Positions 6,891 to 14,647 of a stretch of 15,555 bases of DNA are shown here, in pieces. Both the position numbers and the translations under genes were made by a program. A model generated the notes under the pieces. It was given only the letters and a program-made list of their open reading frames with translations, did not search any database and was not told where the DNA came from. The stretch comes from an uncultured Prevotella sp. GTDB lineage: Bacteria > Bacteroidota > Bacteroidia > Bacteroidales > Bacteroidaceae. The DNA is taken from contig URQS01000071.1 of assembly GCA_900550035.1 (NCBI GenBank), forward strand, positions 1 through 15,555, given 5' to 3'. Each line of letters starts with the position of its first letter. The first letter of the stretch is position 1.

Positions 6891-8564
6891 CTATTGCAGT
6901 GGATCAAAAGTACCATTGTCCCATCCTTGTGTCTGCTTGAGATTAGAATTATGCTCCAAGTGAGTGTGCGGAATAGCATAGAAGTAATAAGTATTCTGGA
7001 AGTTAATTGCAAACTTCTCGTCAAGTACTACTACCGAGTCCTTAAAGTAAGTGTTGTAGTCGCGATTGATATCGAAGTTAGGTTTTACAGCATCAAACTC
7101 GGAAGGTGATACTTTAAGCACGGGTAACTTACCATGACGTCGTGTGCCATTCAAGGTTGAGGCAAATAACCTACGGCGTCGCAAATCCCAGTAGCGCTTG
7201 CCTTCAAAGGCAAATTCAATCTTTCGCTCCAACATGATGGCATCTATCATCTCGCTCTGCGACATACCTTCCTTCAAGCCATACATATTATTGCTACCTG
7301 CCAGGATACCGGCACGTTTACGGATGCGCTTCAAAGCCGCATAAGCTTCATCCAGTTTGCCTACCTCGGCGGCACACTCTGCAAAGTTTAAGATAACTTC
7401 GGCATAACGTATCTCTACATAGTCAGTGCTACTACGCTCTGTATAGTACGGCGTATAGCTTTCATTGATTGCCTTCCGGCAATAAAATCCGCTGGATGTG
7501 GAACCAATGGTAGAATAGCCCTTGTAGGTCCATTGCTTTCTCCCTGATTGTGCACTCAGTTCCCAAAGGCAGCCGTTGTAAGCTATCGTCGCGTCAAAAC
7601 GTGGGTCACGGTTCTTCCAGTAGTGTGTGGGATCATAATCTGCCGATTCCTGAATAGGCGTTCCGTCTATCATAGGATAGGAGTCTACCATCTCTTTAGT
7701 AGGATGGTTGGCACCTGTATAGTTCTGAGCCTCTTCAAGCGGGCGTGTTGCTGCTTCCCAAGCATTGGTAATGTCAGGATATTCATAACGTTTCACCATG
7801 AGCACTTCCTTGTTCATCTCATCAAGCCAAATGTTCTTGTAACTGTCATAGAGACCATAACCATTGGCTTCGATATCCTCCATAGCTTTCTTATTGTACT
7901 CATAGGCTTCCTCCCAGCGACTGACATCGTTGTTAGGGTTGAATTGCGGACTGGCATAGTAGAGCAGCACACGCCCTTTAAGTGCCATTACTGTTGCCTT
8001 GGTAAAGCGACCGGCATCATCGCCACTCCACGTCCAGGGCAGTCCCTTATAAGCCTCGTCTAAATCCTCAATAATCATCTTTATACATTCCGAAGTCTTG
8101 TTACGGGTAACATATAGATCGCCATTGAGACTCTGCGGTTCCTTAATAATTGGCACACCGCCATAACGTATCACCATCTGGAAGTATTGCCACGCCCTAA
8201 GGACAAGTGCCTGTGATTTGAGCGTAGCTTTCACGTCATCAGACAGTGAGCCCTGATCCACTTTCTGCAGCATGATGTTGATGTTGCGAATATTGGAATA
8301 GGGCCAATAATTGATGGAGTTGGTAGTTAACTGTCCATAGAGGACTCCGTTGCTGCCATTGCTCTCATCCGAGTATCCTGACATCTCGGCATCCCACCCC
8401 GGCAGGTTGTCGTTATAAAGAGTGTTTAAGTAGGCCTCAGCATATTCTTCGTCGTTCCAGACGTCTGTCTCCGTCAGCACTGAGAGATCCTTCTTATCCA
8501 GCACGTCGCTGCAATTGGTAACAAACACAGCGATAAGTCCAAGCAATATATATTTCAATTTCAT
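6891..8564 (-). CDS. SusD/RagB family surface lipoprotein
   Basis: A 557-residue outer-membrane lipoprotein that forms the lid over its SusC partner and binds the glycan at the cell surface. The N terminus is a lipoprotein signal with lipobox ending VTNC, acylated at C18, followed by SDVLDKKD, the Ser/Asp-rich pattern expected of surface-exported Bacteroidetes lipoproteins. Family landmarks are RAWQYFQMVIRYGGVPII at 123-140, a TPR-like EIRYAEVILNFAECA region at 384-398 with LDEAY just after, FAFEGKRYWDLRR at 451-463, and a C-terminal NLKQTQGW at 541-548. It starts 20 bases after the susC stop, so the two are translationally adjacent in one operon. Substrate cannot be read from the sequence, because SusD proteins vary strongly in their binding sites. 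Confidence 0.95.
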   Translation of the reverse strand: MKLKYILLGLIAVFVTNCSDVLDKKDLSVLTETDVWNDEEYAEAYLNTLYNDNLPGWDAEMSGYSDESNGSNGVLYGQLTTNSINYWPYSNIRNINIMLQKVDQGSLSDDVKATLKSQALVLRAWQYFQMVIRYGGVPIIKEPQSLNGDLYVTRNKTSECIKMIIEDLDEAYKGLPWTWSGDDAGRFTKATVMALKGRVLLYYASPQFNPNNDVSRWEEAYEYNKKAMEDIEANGYGLYDSYKNIWLDEMNKEVLMVKRYEYPDITNAWEAATRPLEEAQNYTGANHPTKEMVDSYPMIDGTPIQESADYDPTHYWKNRDPRFDATIAYNGCLWELSAQSGRKQWTYKGYSTIGSTSSGFYCRKAINESYTPYYTERSSTDYVEIRYAEVILNFAECAAEVGKLDEAYAALKRIRKRAGILAGSNNMYGLKEGMSQSEMIDAIMLERKIEFAFEGKRYWDLRRRRLFASTLNGTRRHGKLPVLKVSPSEFDAVKPNFDINRDYNTYFKDSVVVLDEKFAINFQNTYYFYAIPHTHLEHNSNLKQTQGWDNGTFDPLQ

Positions 8565-8584
8565 AATTTTATCTCTTTAAATTA

Positions 8585-11500
8585 TTAGAAACTAACATTA
8601 ACACCAAATGTATAATTTTTCATCAGAGGATAGTCCGTGATACTAACATTCTCAGGATCATAGTCTTTGATACTTCTATAGAGGAAGAAAAGATTGGAAC
8701 CTTGGAAGAACACCTTCACTTGTCCCAAGCCAATCTTGGATATCCACTGTTTGGGCAACATATAGGAGAAATTAATATTCTTCATACGCATATAAGAGGT
8801 ATTCTGGATCCAAAAGGTTGATGTGGCATTGGTACTCTCATCATATCCGGCACGTGGATATTTGGCATTTGTGTTCTCTGGAGTCCAATAATCTGCACGG
8901 AAAGCATATGAGGATGCCTCTATGTCGGCCCACTCTGTACGCTGGTCATAGAATCGCTTGCCTCCTGCACGACCTTGCATGAACAGGTCAAGACTTAGGT
9001 CCTTCCACTTGAAACCCAAAGAAATTCCAAAGTTGTAAGGATTTACGGTGTGTTTGATGACCCAGTCCTGATCATTACTATCTATCTTGCCGTCAGGTTC
9101 GTCGGAATCGGCACCACGAATATCCTTGAAGAGCAGCATTCCTAATTCGGGCTTCTGCCCTAGAATGGTAAAGCCTTCCGGTAATTTGTCCAAGTCTTCC
9201 TGAGTCCTTATCATACCTGTACAAATATAGCCCATTGCACGATCGGTGTTATGATTCAACTGCGACTGGTAGGGGCGAATATTCTCTGCCTCATCCATCT
9301 TCTTAAGTTTGTTTACAGCATAACCTAAGTTCCCTCCAATGTGATAGGAGATGTCATTGCCTATCTTATCGTCGTAGCCCAACTCTATCTCATATCCATG
9401 AGTATCGATGGTGGCGTAATTCTCTGAAGGCATGGAACCGCCGAATGTAGTAGGCAGGCTAGCAATACGGCTTCCCAATATGTCATAAGTATGCTTGTAG
9501 AAACCGCCGATGCTCAGCGACAACTTATTTTGCAGGAAACGCAAGTCAACGCCATAGTCAACGTCCAGAGACTTCTCCCATGTGATGTCCTCGTTAGGAA
9601 TAACGCCTGCACGCACTCCATTGGACAGCAAGCCGAAATAAGCCCCAGTAGTGATGTTGTAACTCTGCATCCATTGCCAGCCACCAACAGAGTCATTACC
9701 CAATAGACCAACAGAAGCGCGAAGCTTCATATAATCTATAAACTTAATGTTCTTTTTGAAGAAATTTTCCTCAGAGATTCTCCAAGCTCCTGAGAAAGAA
9801 GGGAAGAAACCCCAGCGGTGACCGGGAGCGAAATTCACAGAACCGTCGTAGCGGAAAGAAGCATCAAAAAGATACTTGTCAGCATAGATATAGCCCAGAC
9901 GACCCACATAGGAGAGTCGACCCGTCTCTGAGCCACTACCACTTATTTCTTTGTCGCTTGCCCCCTTGCCTCCAGCGAAAAGCTGGTCAACGGCAGAAGA
10001 TATGAAGTTTTTGCGCTGACCGTCGAAGTAGTCATAAGTACCTTCATATTGCTCATACACCAGCAGTCCTGTAATATCATGCTTGCCAAAGGTGCGGTGG
10101 TAGTTAACCATGAAGTCTAGTTGGTAGCTCTCATCATTCTGATAGTTCTCATAGAGGAAGTTACCATCATTGCGAGTATAAATGTGATCAAACTCATCCG
10201 TCTGGATATGTCCGTGTGTACCTGTAGTCTTAAATACATAGAGATCGTAAGGCTGACTGAATTGCTTAATAAAGGTATGACGCTGGTACTTGTCGAATGT
10301 TAGTTTTAGATTCAAACCCTTCACGAAGGGTACATCATACGACAGGGAAGCACTGATATCAAACGTAGTATATTTCTTCCGATTGTAGCCACTGGCACCA
10401 TCGATGACTTCCATAGGACTCCACTTTAAATAGGTACCATTAGGTTTCCCATTAATATAGGGTGCGAAGATTCCACGACGAAGAAGTCCATTGTACAAGT
10501 TGTTCATGTTATCGTTGTCGTAGTCATAAGTCCAGTAAGGCTTACGATCTTTACGGGTATCGGTATTGATGTTGAGAGAGGCCGTTAGATTGTTGGTAAT
10601 CTTAGCTTCCACATTACTTCGAATGCTGTACTTGCGATAGTTTAGGTTGTCAAAAGACCCCGTCTCATAATAGTAGTTACCACCCAAAAAGTACTTCACA
10701 CGGTCGTTACCCCCACTCACATTCACAGAGTTTCGATAGATCATTGGGTCGCGCCAAGTCATATCTATCCAGTCATAAGAATGTTCCTTGAAGTATTCCA
10801 ATTCGTCATCGGCATAGTAGCGTGTGTCGTTTTCTGATATATTCTGATTTTTCAGAGAGTTGTTAATATACACAGCTTGTTGATAAGCATTAAACATATC
10901 TGGTATCTGGGTAGCGTCTGAGATACCTACAGAACCAATATAATTAATGGTAGGTTTACCGGAAGCACCTTTCTTAGTAGTAACCAGCACAACGCCATTG
11001 GCAGCTCTGGAACCATAGATGGCTGCCGAAGCACCATCCTTCAGCACAGAGATGTTCTCTACCTCACTAGCATCCAAACCGTCAAAGGTAAACTTATCTC
11101 TTACCACGCCGTCAATGACATACAGAGGAGAAGAGTTGTTCCAAGTTCCTGTGGCACGTACTGTGAGTGAGGATCCTCCTCCTGGCTTGCCGGCCGTCTG
11201 GGTAATATTTACTCCGGAGAGTCGTCCTGCCAGTGCATTAGAGAGGTTGGCTGTAGGAATATTTTCAATGGTTTTGGCATCCACTGCTGCCACAGAGCCC
11301 GTTAGGTTTACTTTCTTTTGCACACCGTAGCCGATGACCACCACTTCATTCAGACCTTGGGCGTCCTCAGAAAGTGAAGCATTCAGGACCGATTTGTCAT
11401 TAACCGACATTTCTTTTGACGAGAAACCAATGTAGGAGACCACCAATTTAGCATGGTCGTCGCTAACTGCTATCTCATAATTGCCGTCAATGTCGGTCAC

Positions 11501-11935
11501 GGTCTTCTGCCCTGTGCTTTTGTCGGTTATTGTAGCACCGATAATAGGGTCGCCGTTGGCATCGGTGATCCGCCCCCTTACCTTGTGAGTCTTACCACTT
11601 TGTTGGCTGACTGTCTGTCTCTCGTCCTGTCCTCTTGTGATAATGACGTGCTTGCCTTTGATTTCATATACATAGCCAGTTCCTACCAGCAGACGGCGCA
11701 TAACATTGGACACATTGCCCTGCATGCCCTTCACGCGCACCACACGATTTACGTCAATGGCTGCATTATTATACTCTACCGAAACACCTGCCTGTTTCTC
11801 GATAATCGCGATAGCTGACTTCAGCGTCATCGCATCTCCCGTAAATTTCACATTCTGCGCACACAAGGCCATAGGCGCAAGAAGTAGCATGATGATCATG
11901 GCTCTCAACCATGCGTTAAATTTGTCTTTTTCCAT
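8585..11935 (-). CDS. SusC/RagA TonB-dependent outer-membrane transporter with STN signalling domain
   Basis: A 1116-residue outer-membrane importer of oligosaccharides, energised by TonB. A signal peptide covers about 1-26 (MIIMLLLAPMALCAQ). An STN domain at about 30-100 (two short repeats, ending VYEIKGKHVIITRG) is the periplasmic signalling module that contacts FecR-type anti-sigma factors. A carboxypeptidase-regulatory-like beta-sandwich lies at 118-193 (KVRGRITDANGDPIIGATI). The TonB box is near 196-204 (NEVVVIGYG). The plug domain at about 205-325 includes LYVIDGVVRD and ISVLKDGASAAIYGSRAANG, and the 22-strand barrel runs to a C-terminal Phe (FGVNVSF). The STN domain and the adjacent sigma/FecR genes indicate trans-envelope control of the locus. 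An untranslated leader of 181 bases separates it from fecR; susD follows after 20 bases. Both length and domain order are normal and no lesion is seen. Confidence 0.96.
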   Translation of the reverse strand: MEKDKFNAWLRAMIIMLLLAPMALCAQNVKFTGDAMTLKSAIAIIEKQAGVSVEYNNAAIDVNRVVRVKGMQGNVSNVMRRLLVGTGYVYEIKGKHVIITRGQDERQTVSQQSGKTHKVRGRITDANGDPIIGATITDKSTGQKTVTDIDGNYEIAVSDDHAKLVVSYIGFSSKEMSVNDKSVLNASLSEDAQGLNEVVVIGYGVQKKVNLTGSVAAVDAKTIENIPTANLSNALAGRLSGVNITQTAGKPGGGSSLTVRATGTWNNSSPLYVIDGVVRDKFTFDGLDASEVENISVLKDGASAAIYGSRAANGVVLVTTKKGASGKPTINYIGSVGISDATQIPDMFNAYQQAVYINNSLKNQNISENDTRYYADDELEYFKEHSYDWIDMTWRDPMIYRNSVNVSGGNDRVKYFLGGNYYYETGSFDNLNYRKYSIRSNVEAKITNNLTASLNINTDTRKDRKPYWTYDYDNDNMNNLYNGLLRRGIFAPYINGKPNGTYLKWSPMEVIDGASGYNRKKYTTFDISASLSYDVPFVKGLNLKLTFDKYQRHTFIKQFSQPYDLYVFKTTGTHGHIQTDEFDHIYTRNDGNFLYENYQNDESYQLDFMVNYHRTFGKHDITGLLVYEQYEGTYDYFDGQRKNFISSAVDQLFAGGKGASDKEISGSGSETGRLSYVGRLGYIYADKYLFDASFRYDGSVNFAPGHRWGFFPSFSGAWRISEENFFKKNIKFIDYMKLRASVGLLGNDSVGGWQWMQSYNITTGAYFGLLSNGVRAGVIPNEDITWEKSLDVDYGVDLRFLQNKLSLSIGGFYKHTYDILGSRIASLPTTFGGSMPSENYATIDTHGYEIELGYDDKIGNDISYHIGGNLGYAVNKLKKMDEAENIRPYQSQLNHNTDRAMGYICTGMIRTQEDLDKLPEGFTILGQKPELGMLLFKDIRGADSDEPDGKIDSNDQDWVIKHTVNPYNFGISLGFKWKDLSLDLFMQGRAGGKRFYDQRTEWADIEASSYAFRADYWTPENTNAKYPRAGYDESTNATSTFWIQNTSYMRMKNINFSYMLPKQWISKIGLGQVKVFFQGSNLFFLYRSIKDYDPENVSITDYPLMKNYTFGVNVSF

Positions 11936-12116
11936 GTTGAAAGAATTAATAGATTTAAAAATTTAAGCATTATAGATTTTGCCTATTTCTATTCTTACAA
12001 CAATTCAGGGAAGAAACACACACAATGCACAATAAAAAAATCTTCATTTCTGAAAGTACATACATTTTTATCCACCTGCTGTACCTCGGTAATGACTGCC
12101 AAATATCTCTTGATGA
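11936..12116 (-). promoter_or_regulatory. Leader/promoter region between fecR-type gene and susC-type gene
   Basis: This 181-base AT-rich gap is by far the longest inside the locus apart from the one before the GH97 gene. In known loci of this type the cognate ECF sigma factor acts just upstream of susC, so the target promoter is expected here. I find no exact TTTG-N19-21-TAnnTTTG match on the minus strand, which fits use of an alternative sigma factor but does not show it. Features seen are a T7 tract followed by a run of TG dinucleotides (minus strand, about 12010-12040) and a long AT-rich stretch before the start codon. Confidence 0.4.
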
Positions 12117-13115
12117 TTATAAGGGAGTAATATAAACTTTTCTCCCTACCTGCCGGTAACTGAAGTGATGGTTAAGTTTGTTCAAAATACTCAGTACGTC
12201 AGCTATATTCTCCCGATTGCTGAACTTGACATAGTAATCGCCACGCATTACAGAGAGGTTACTGCAAATGAAGTCCATCTTGTAATGGCGCTTTAAAGCA
12301 TTCAACACCTGCATGAATGATGCCCCAGTAAATACCAAATTACCTTCTTCCCAGGAGAGAACCTTTTGGGCGTTAACCTTGGTGATGGTCACCTGCCCCG
12401 TGATCTTGTCATAGGAAAGGCTTTGGTCTGGTGTGAGCATGAAGCTATCTTTAGCACTCTCGCCGCGATTCACATACACTTGTGTGCGACCTCTCAACAA
12501 GGTAGTGGAGGCTACTTGGTCGTCTGGATAGGCTTTCACGTCAAACTTTGTACCCATCACCCTAATCATCAAATCTTGTGTCTGAATTAAAAAAGGTCGT
12601 TTCTGGTCTTTGCTTACATCAAGGTTGGCCTCACCGATCAGAAACACCTTACGCGTGTCCGACTGGAACTTTTCAGGATATATCAAGGTAGAACCAGAAT
12701 TAAGCATCACGCTCGTATGGTCAGCAAGTAGTATTTTCCGACTTTGCCCCGACGGTACCGTGACCTGCACTAAGTCTTCTCCCTTACGACGGGCAAATAT
12801 ATAGTTCTTTGTCCAGTAGAAGGTGATCACCGATGTCAGAAAGATGAATGGCAGCAACACGGCGGCAATTTTCCAAAGGCGGCGATGCCCTGCCTTCTGC
12901 AAATCGTCCTTCATGATCCGCTCGTTCATGGCGAGCATGTCATCCCAGGTGTCCTCCGTGGCATCTACTGTGATGGAGTCATAGAGTTGCTTCAAGGCAT
13001 CCTGACGTTCCTTATGGGAAATGATATTCTGTAGCCAGTACCAAAACTTATCCTTTGTAAGCTGGCTAAAGTCCTTGCCTTTATAGAATCTTACTATTAT
13101 CTCTTTCGATTTCAT
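12117..13115 (-). CDS. FecR-family anti-sigma factor
   Basis: A 332-residue inner-membrane regulator. The cytoplasmic N-terminal part (1-78) carries a Trp-rich helix (FWYWLQNI at 24-31) expected to hold the sigma factor. A single membrane segment is at about 80-101 (WKIAAVLLPFIFLTSVITFYW). The periplasmic FecR domain runs from about 115 to 215, with TVPSGQSRKILLADHTSVMLN at its start, FLIGEANLDVSKD at 158-170 and IRVMGTKFDVKAY at 184-196. A C-terminal DUF4974 domain spans about 262-330 (FTGASFMQVLNALKRHY and YYVKFSNRENIADVLSILNK). This layout is standard for Bacteroidetes FecR. It starts 16 bases after the sigma gene stop, so the two are co-transcribed, and the STN domain of the following SusC protein is its likely signal input. 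Confidence 0.94.
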   Translation of the reverse strand: MKSKEIIVRFYKGKDFSQLTKDKFWYWLQNIISHKERQDALKQLYDSITVDATEDTWDDMLAMNERIMKDDLQKAGHRRLWKIAAVLLPFIFLTSVITFYWTKNYIFARRKGEDLVQVTVPSGQSRKILLADHTSVMLNSGSTLIYPEKFQSDTRKVFLIGEANLDVSKDQKRPFLIQTQDLMIRVMGTKFDVKAYPDDQVASTTLLRGRTQVYVNRGESAKDSFMLTPDQSLSYDKITGQVTITKVNAQKVLSWEEGNLVFTGASFMQVLNALKRHYKMDFICSNLSVMRGDYYVKFSNRENIADVLSILNKLNHHFSYRQVGRKVYITPL

Positions 13116-13131
13116 AATTATCTTGCTTGAT

Positions 13132-13695
13132 TTAAAAAAACAATGTAAGGATGTTCCTCAATACTTTACGCAGCGTATGGAGCGACGCTGTGATATGATT
13201 CTCTACAGTTCGCTTGCTAATGTTCAGCTGCGTAGATATTTCTGCATTCGAGTAGCCTTCCTCACGGCTCAGCCGGAACACATTTCTGCGTTGTTCGGAT
13301 AGCTGATCTACAACTTTGTCAATGTCTTCCTGTAGCAGGTGGTATAAGATCATTTCCTCGGCATTCTCCGACTCCACTGAACCCATCAGCATCTGACTTA
13401 CATATTCATGGCTAATTTTGTTATGTTTTAGATAGTTGAATATAGCATTCTGGGTCATCTTGAAGAGGAATGAATTCAAATTCTCCACATTTTCTATACG
13501 CTTTCTATGCTGCCATATTTTCAGAAATACATCCTCACAGAGGTCCTTAGAAGCCTCGGTATCTTTGATAAATCCGTTGATAAATATGAACAACTTGGGC
13601 TGATAGGTCAGGAAGATGCGATTGAATGCCTTAACATCATCTTGGCTCACAGCAATTATTTGTTGCCATTCTTGTTGTCGTACTTGATCGTCCAT
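13132..13695 (-). CDS. ECF-type RNA polymerase sigma-70 factor (Bacteroidetes expansion family)
   Basis: A 187-residue sigma factor that would direct RNA polymerase to the susC-type operon. Sigma region 2 spans about 21-90: the YQPKLFIFINGFIKD core-binding helix, DLCEDVFLKIWQHR at 51-64 and SFLFKMTQNAIFNYLK at 75-90. Sigma region 4 spans about 125-180, with LSEQRRNVFRLSREEGYSN and the helix-turn-helix AEISTQLNISKRTVENHI at 151-168. Regions 1 and 3 are absent, as in ECF factors. It heads a minus-strand unit with the FecR gene 16 bases on. The gene ends in a run of seven A on the plus strand (LFF-stop), a possible slippage site affecting only the last residues. Immediately upstream is a degraded IS982-type element, so its own promoter is not obvious. 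Confidence 0.95.
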   Translation of the reverse strand: MDDQVRQQEWQQIIAVSQDDVKAFNRIFLTYQPKLFIFINGFIKDTEASKDLCEDVFLKIWQHRKRIENVENLNSFLFKMTQNAIFNYLKHNKISHEYVSQMLMGSVESENAEEMILYHLLQEDIDKVVDQLSEQRRNVFRLSREEGYSNAEISTQLNISKRTVENHITASLHTLRKVLRNILTLFF

Positions 13696-13719
13696 ATTGT
13701 GCTATGCATTAAACTTTAA

Positions 13720-14141
13720 TTAACGTGAGTTTGATGAATTATAAGTGCTTGTAAATTTGGTGATTAGCGAAATTTGTTGTATCTTTATAGTGTCGAAGTA
13801 CAAAGAAATACAGACAAAAATCGCTATGATTACCGAGGACAAAATTACTGAAATTTATTGTATGGCAGATGATTCCTGCAAATTTTTTGACGCTCAGATG
13901 AAAAAATACACGATACAGCCCCAGAAAAAGCACAAATATCACCGCGCTTTCGACATTGTCGAAAGCCGAGGTAATGATTATCATGATTCTGTTCCATGGT
14001 TCTGGCTACCGTTGCCTGAAGCATTTTTACTTGCAGCATGTATGCAAACACCTGAGGCATTTGTTCCCCAAGGTAGTCTCCTATAACCGCTTTGTCGAAC
14101 TTGAGTATGAGATGGCCATACCTCTGGCCATATTTAGGGAC
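13720..14141 (+). mobile_element. Left-end fragment of an IS982-family insertion sequence
   Basis: The fragment comprises the promoter and the first third of the transposase. The left boundary is approximate: it must lie between the sigma gene start (13695) and the IS promoter (13756). The right boundary is where family similarity fades, near 14140. No terminal inverted repeats or target duplication can be identified, and the right end is absent. Confidence 0.5.
13756..13787 (+). promoter_or_regulatory. Promoter of the IS982-type transposase remnant
   Basis: TTTG at 13756-13759, a 20-base spacer and TATCTTTA at 13780-13787 match the Bacteroidetes consensus except for the last base of the -7 element. 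It lies 39 bases before the transposase ATG at 13826 and points away from the sigma gene. Confidence 0.55.
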
Positions 14142-14222
14142 ATTCAGTTTATTTCCACTTTATATTTCCTAAAGACAGCCAAAATCAGATTGTCCTCCGA
14201 GAAAATTGGTCATGGAGGATAA
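13826..14222 (+). pseudogene. IS982-family transposase, frameshifted and truncated
   Basis: The ATG at 13826 begins MITEDKITEIYCMADDSCKFFDAQMKKYTIQ, the characteristic start of Bacteroidetes IS982-type transposases. Homology in this frame ends at KHKYHR, near 13945. It resumes one frame over at 13956 with SKAEVMIIMILFHGSGYRCLKHFYLQHVCKHLRHLFPKVVSYNRFVELE and runs to about IPLAIF near 14139. The remaining codons to the stop at 14220-14222 no longer look like the family. The whole catalytic DDE core and C terminus are missing, since about 110 recognisable residues remain of an expected length near 300. The gene is therefore dead twice over: a +1 frameshift at 13943-13956 and a 3' truncation. 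The frameshift coincides with a perfect 9-bp inverted repeat at 13946-13966. Family identification rests on remembered family sequence. Confidence 0.75.
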
Positions 14223-14228
14223 TCTGAT
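14184..14228. repeat. 15-bp inverted repeat between the IS fragment and the transporter remnant
   Basis: ATCAGATTGTCCTCC at 14184-14198 pairs with GGAGGATAATCTGAT at 14214-14228 through 15 positions, one of them a G-T wobble, around a 15-base loop. On the plus strand it is followed by GTGTTTTTGCC, a short T tract. It may be an intrinsic terminator or a relic of a mobile-element end at the junction of two broken genes. Confidence 0.55.
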
Positions 14229-14243
14229 GTGTTTTTGCCATAG

Positions 14244-14396
14244 AATGTAGGATATGCTTTGGCATTGTTCCAACTATCCACTATAATAAGCATTGTCTTA
14301 GGCTATCGAATATTCAAAGAACAAAATATCAAGAAAAAACTATTAGGTGCGGTAATTATGGTTGTCGGCTCCGTGGTGATTATCTTGTTGGACTAA
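14244..14396 (+). pseudogene. C-terminal remnant of an EamA/DMT-like membrane transporter
   Basis: The frame from 14244 to the TAA at 14394-14396 reads 50 codons with no start and an in-frame TAG immediately upstream (14241-14243). The peptide has two hydrophobic segments, YALALFQLSTIISIVLGY and LLGAVIMVVGSVVIILL. They are joined by RIFKEQNIKKK, and the remnant ends in Asp. This pattern matches the last two helices of EamA-type drug/metabolite transporters: a helix ending LG, then Phe-x-Glu, a basic linker, and a Gly-rich final helix. The rest of the gene, some 250 codons, is gone. It begins just 3' of the 14184-14228 hairpin and the IS fragment, suggesting that a deletion joined them. The family assignment is by pattern only. 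Confidence 0.5.
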
Positions 14397-14514
14397 CATT
14401 ACAGGTATACAATGCAAACATTATGAACATGTAACCAGGTTGTGAAAGTTTGAGAAAGACCACTGCACAAAGAAAAAGAAATAAATTGATGATTTGTATT
14501 CGACTTGGTACTGT

Positions 14515-14557
14515 GGAGGCCGGAGACCTCCGCTACTTATAGGTTCATAATTGAACC
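14515..14557. repeat. Two short inverted repeats in the 14397-14580 non-coding stretch
   Basis: The interval from 14397 to the terminator at 14583 has no supportable gene. It holds GGAGG (14515-14519) pairing with CCTCC (14527-14531), with a competing CGGAG/CTCCG pairing at 14521-14525 and 14528-14532, and GGTTCA (14542-14547) pairing with TGAACC (14552-14557) around a 4-base loop. Their role is unknown. Confidence 0.35.
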
Positions 14558-14582
14558 ACTCCAAATTCCGGATGAACCAAAG

Positions 14583-14632
14583 ATATAAGCGGTATAGAGA
14601 TTTCGTAAAGAAATTTCTATACCGCTTTTTTT
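14583..14632 (+). terminator. Strong intrinsic terminator, copy of the 1684-1730 element
   Basis: AAGCGGTATAGAGATTTC at 14587-14604 pairs with GAAATTTCTATACCGCTT at 14610-14627, 18 positions with one G-T wobble and a 5-base loop, followed by an unbroken T tract to 14632. The T tract favours plus-strand termination. The hairpin also lies about 20 bases past the stop of the convergent minus-strand gene at 14648, so it may work both ways. ATATAAGCGGTATAG at 14583-14597 is identical to 1684-1698. Confidence 0.85.
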
Positions 14633-14647
14633 ATGGTTTCAATTGCT

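Noticed and set aside
7548..8063. A 171-codon plus-strand frame opposite susD
   Set aside because: It is antisense to clear SusD motifs. Long antisense frames are common opposite genes of this composition.
13946..13966. Programmed frameshift signal in the transposase
   Set aside because: There is no slippery heptamer before the hairpin, IS982 transposases are normally single-frame, and the gene lacks its catalytic core anyway. A mutation is the simpler explanation.
13739..14060. Minus-strand frames opposite the transposase remnant
   Set aside because: The plus-strand readings match IS982-type transposase in two frames. The antisense frames have no promoter or domain.
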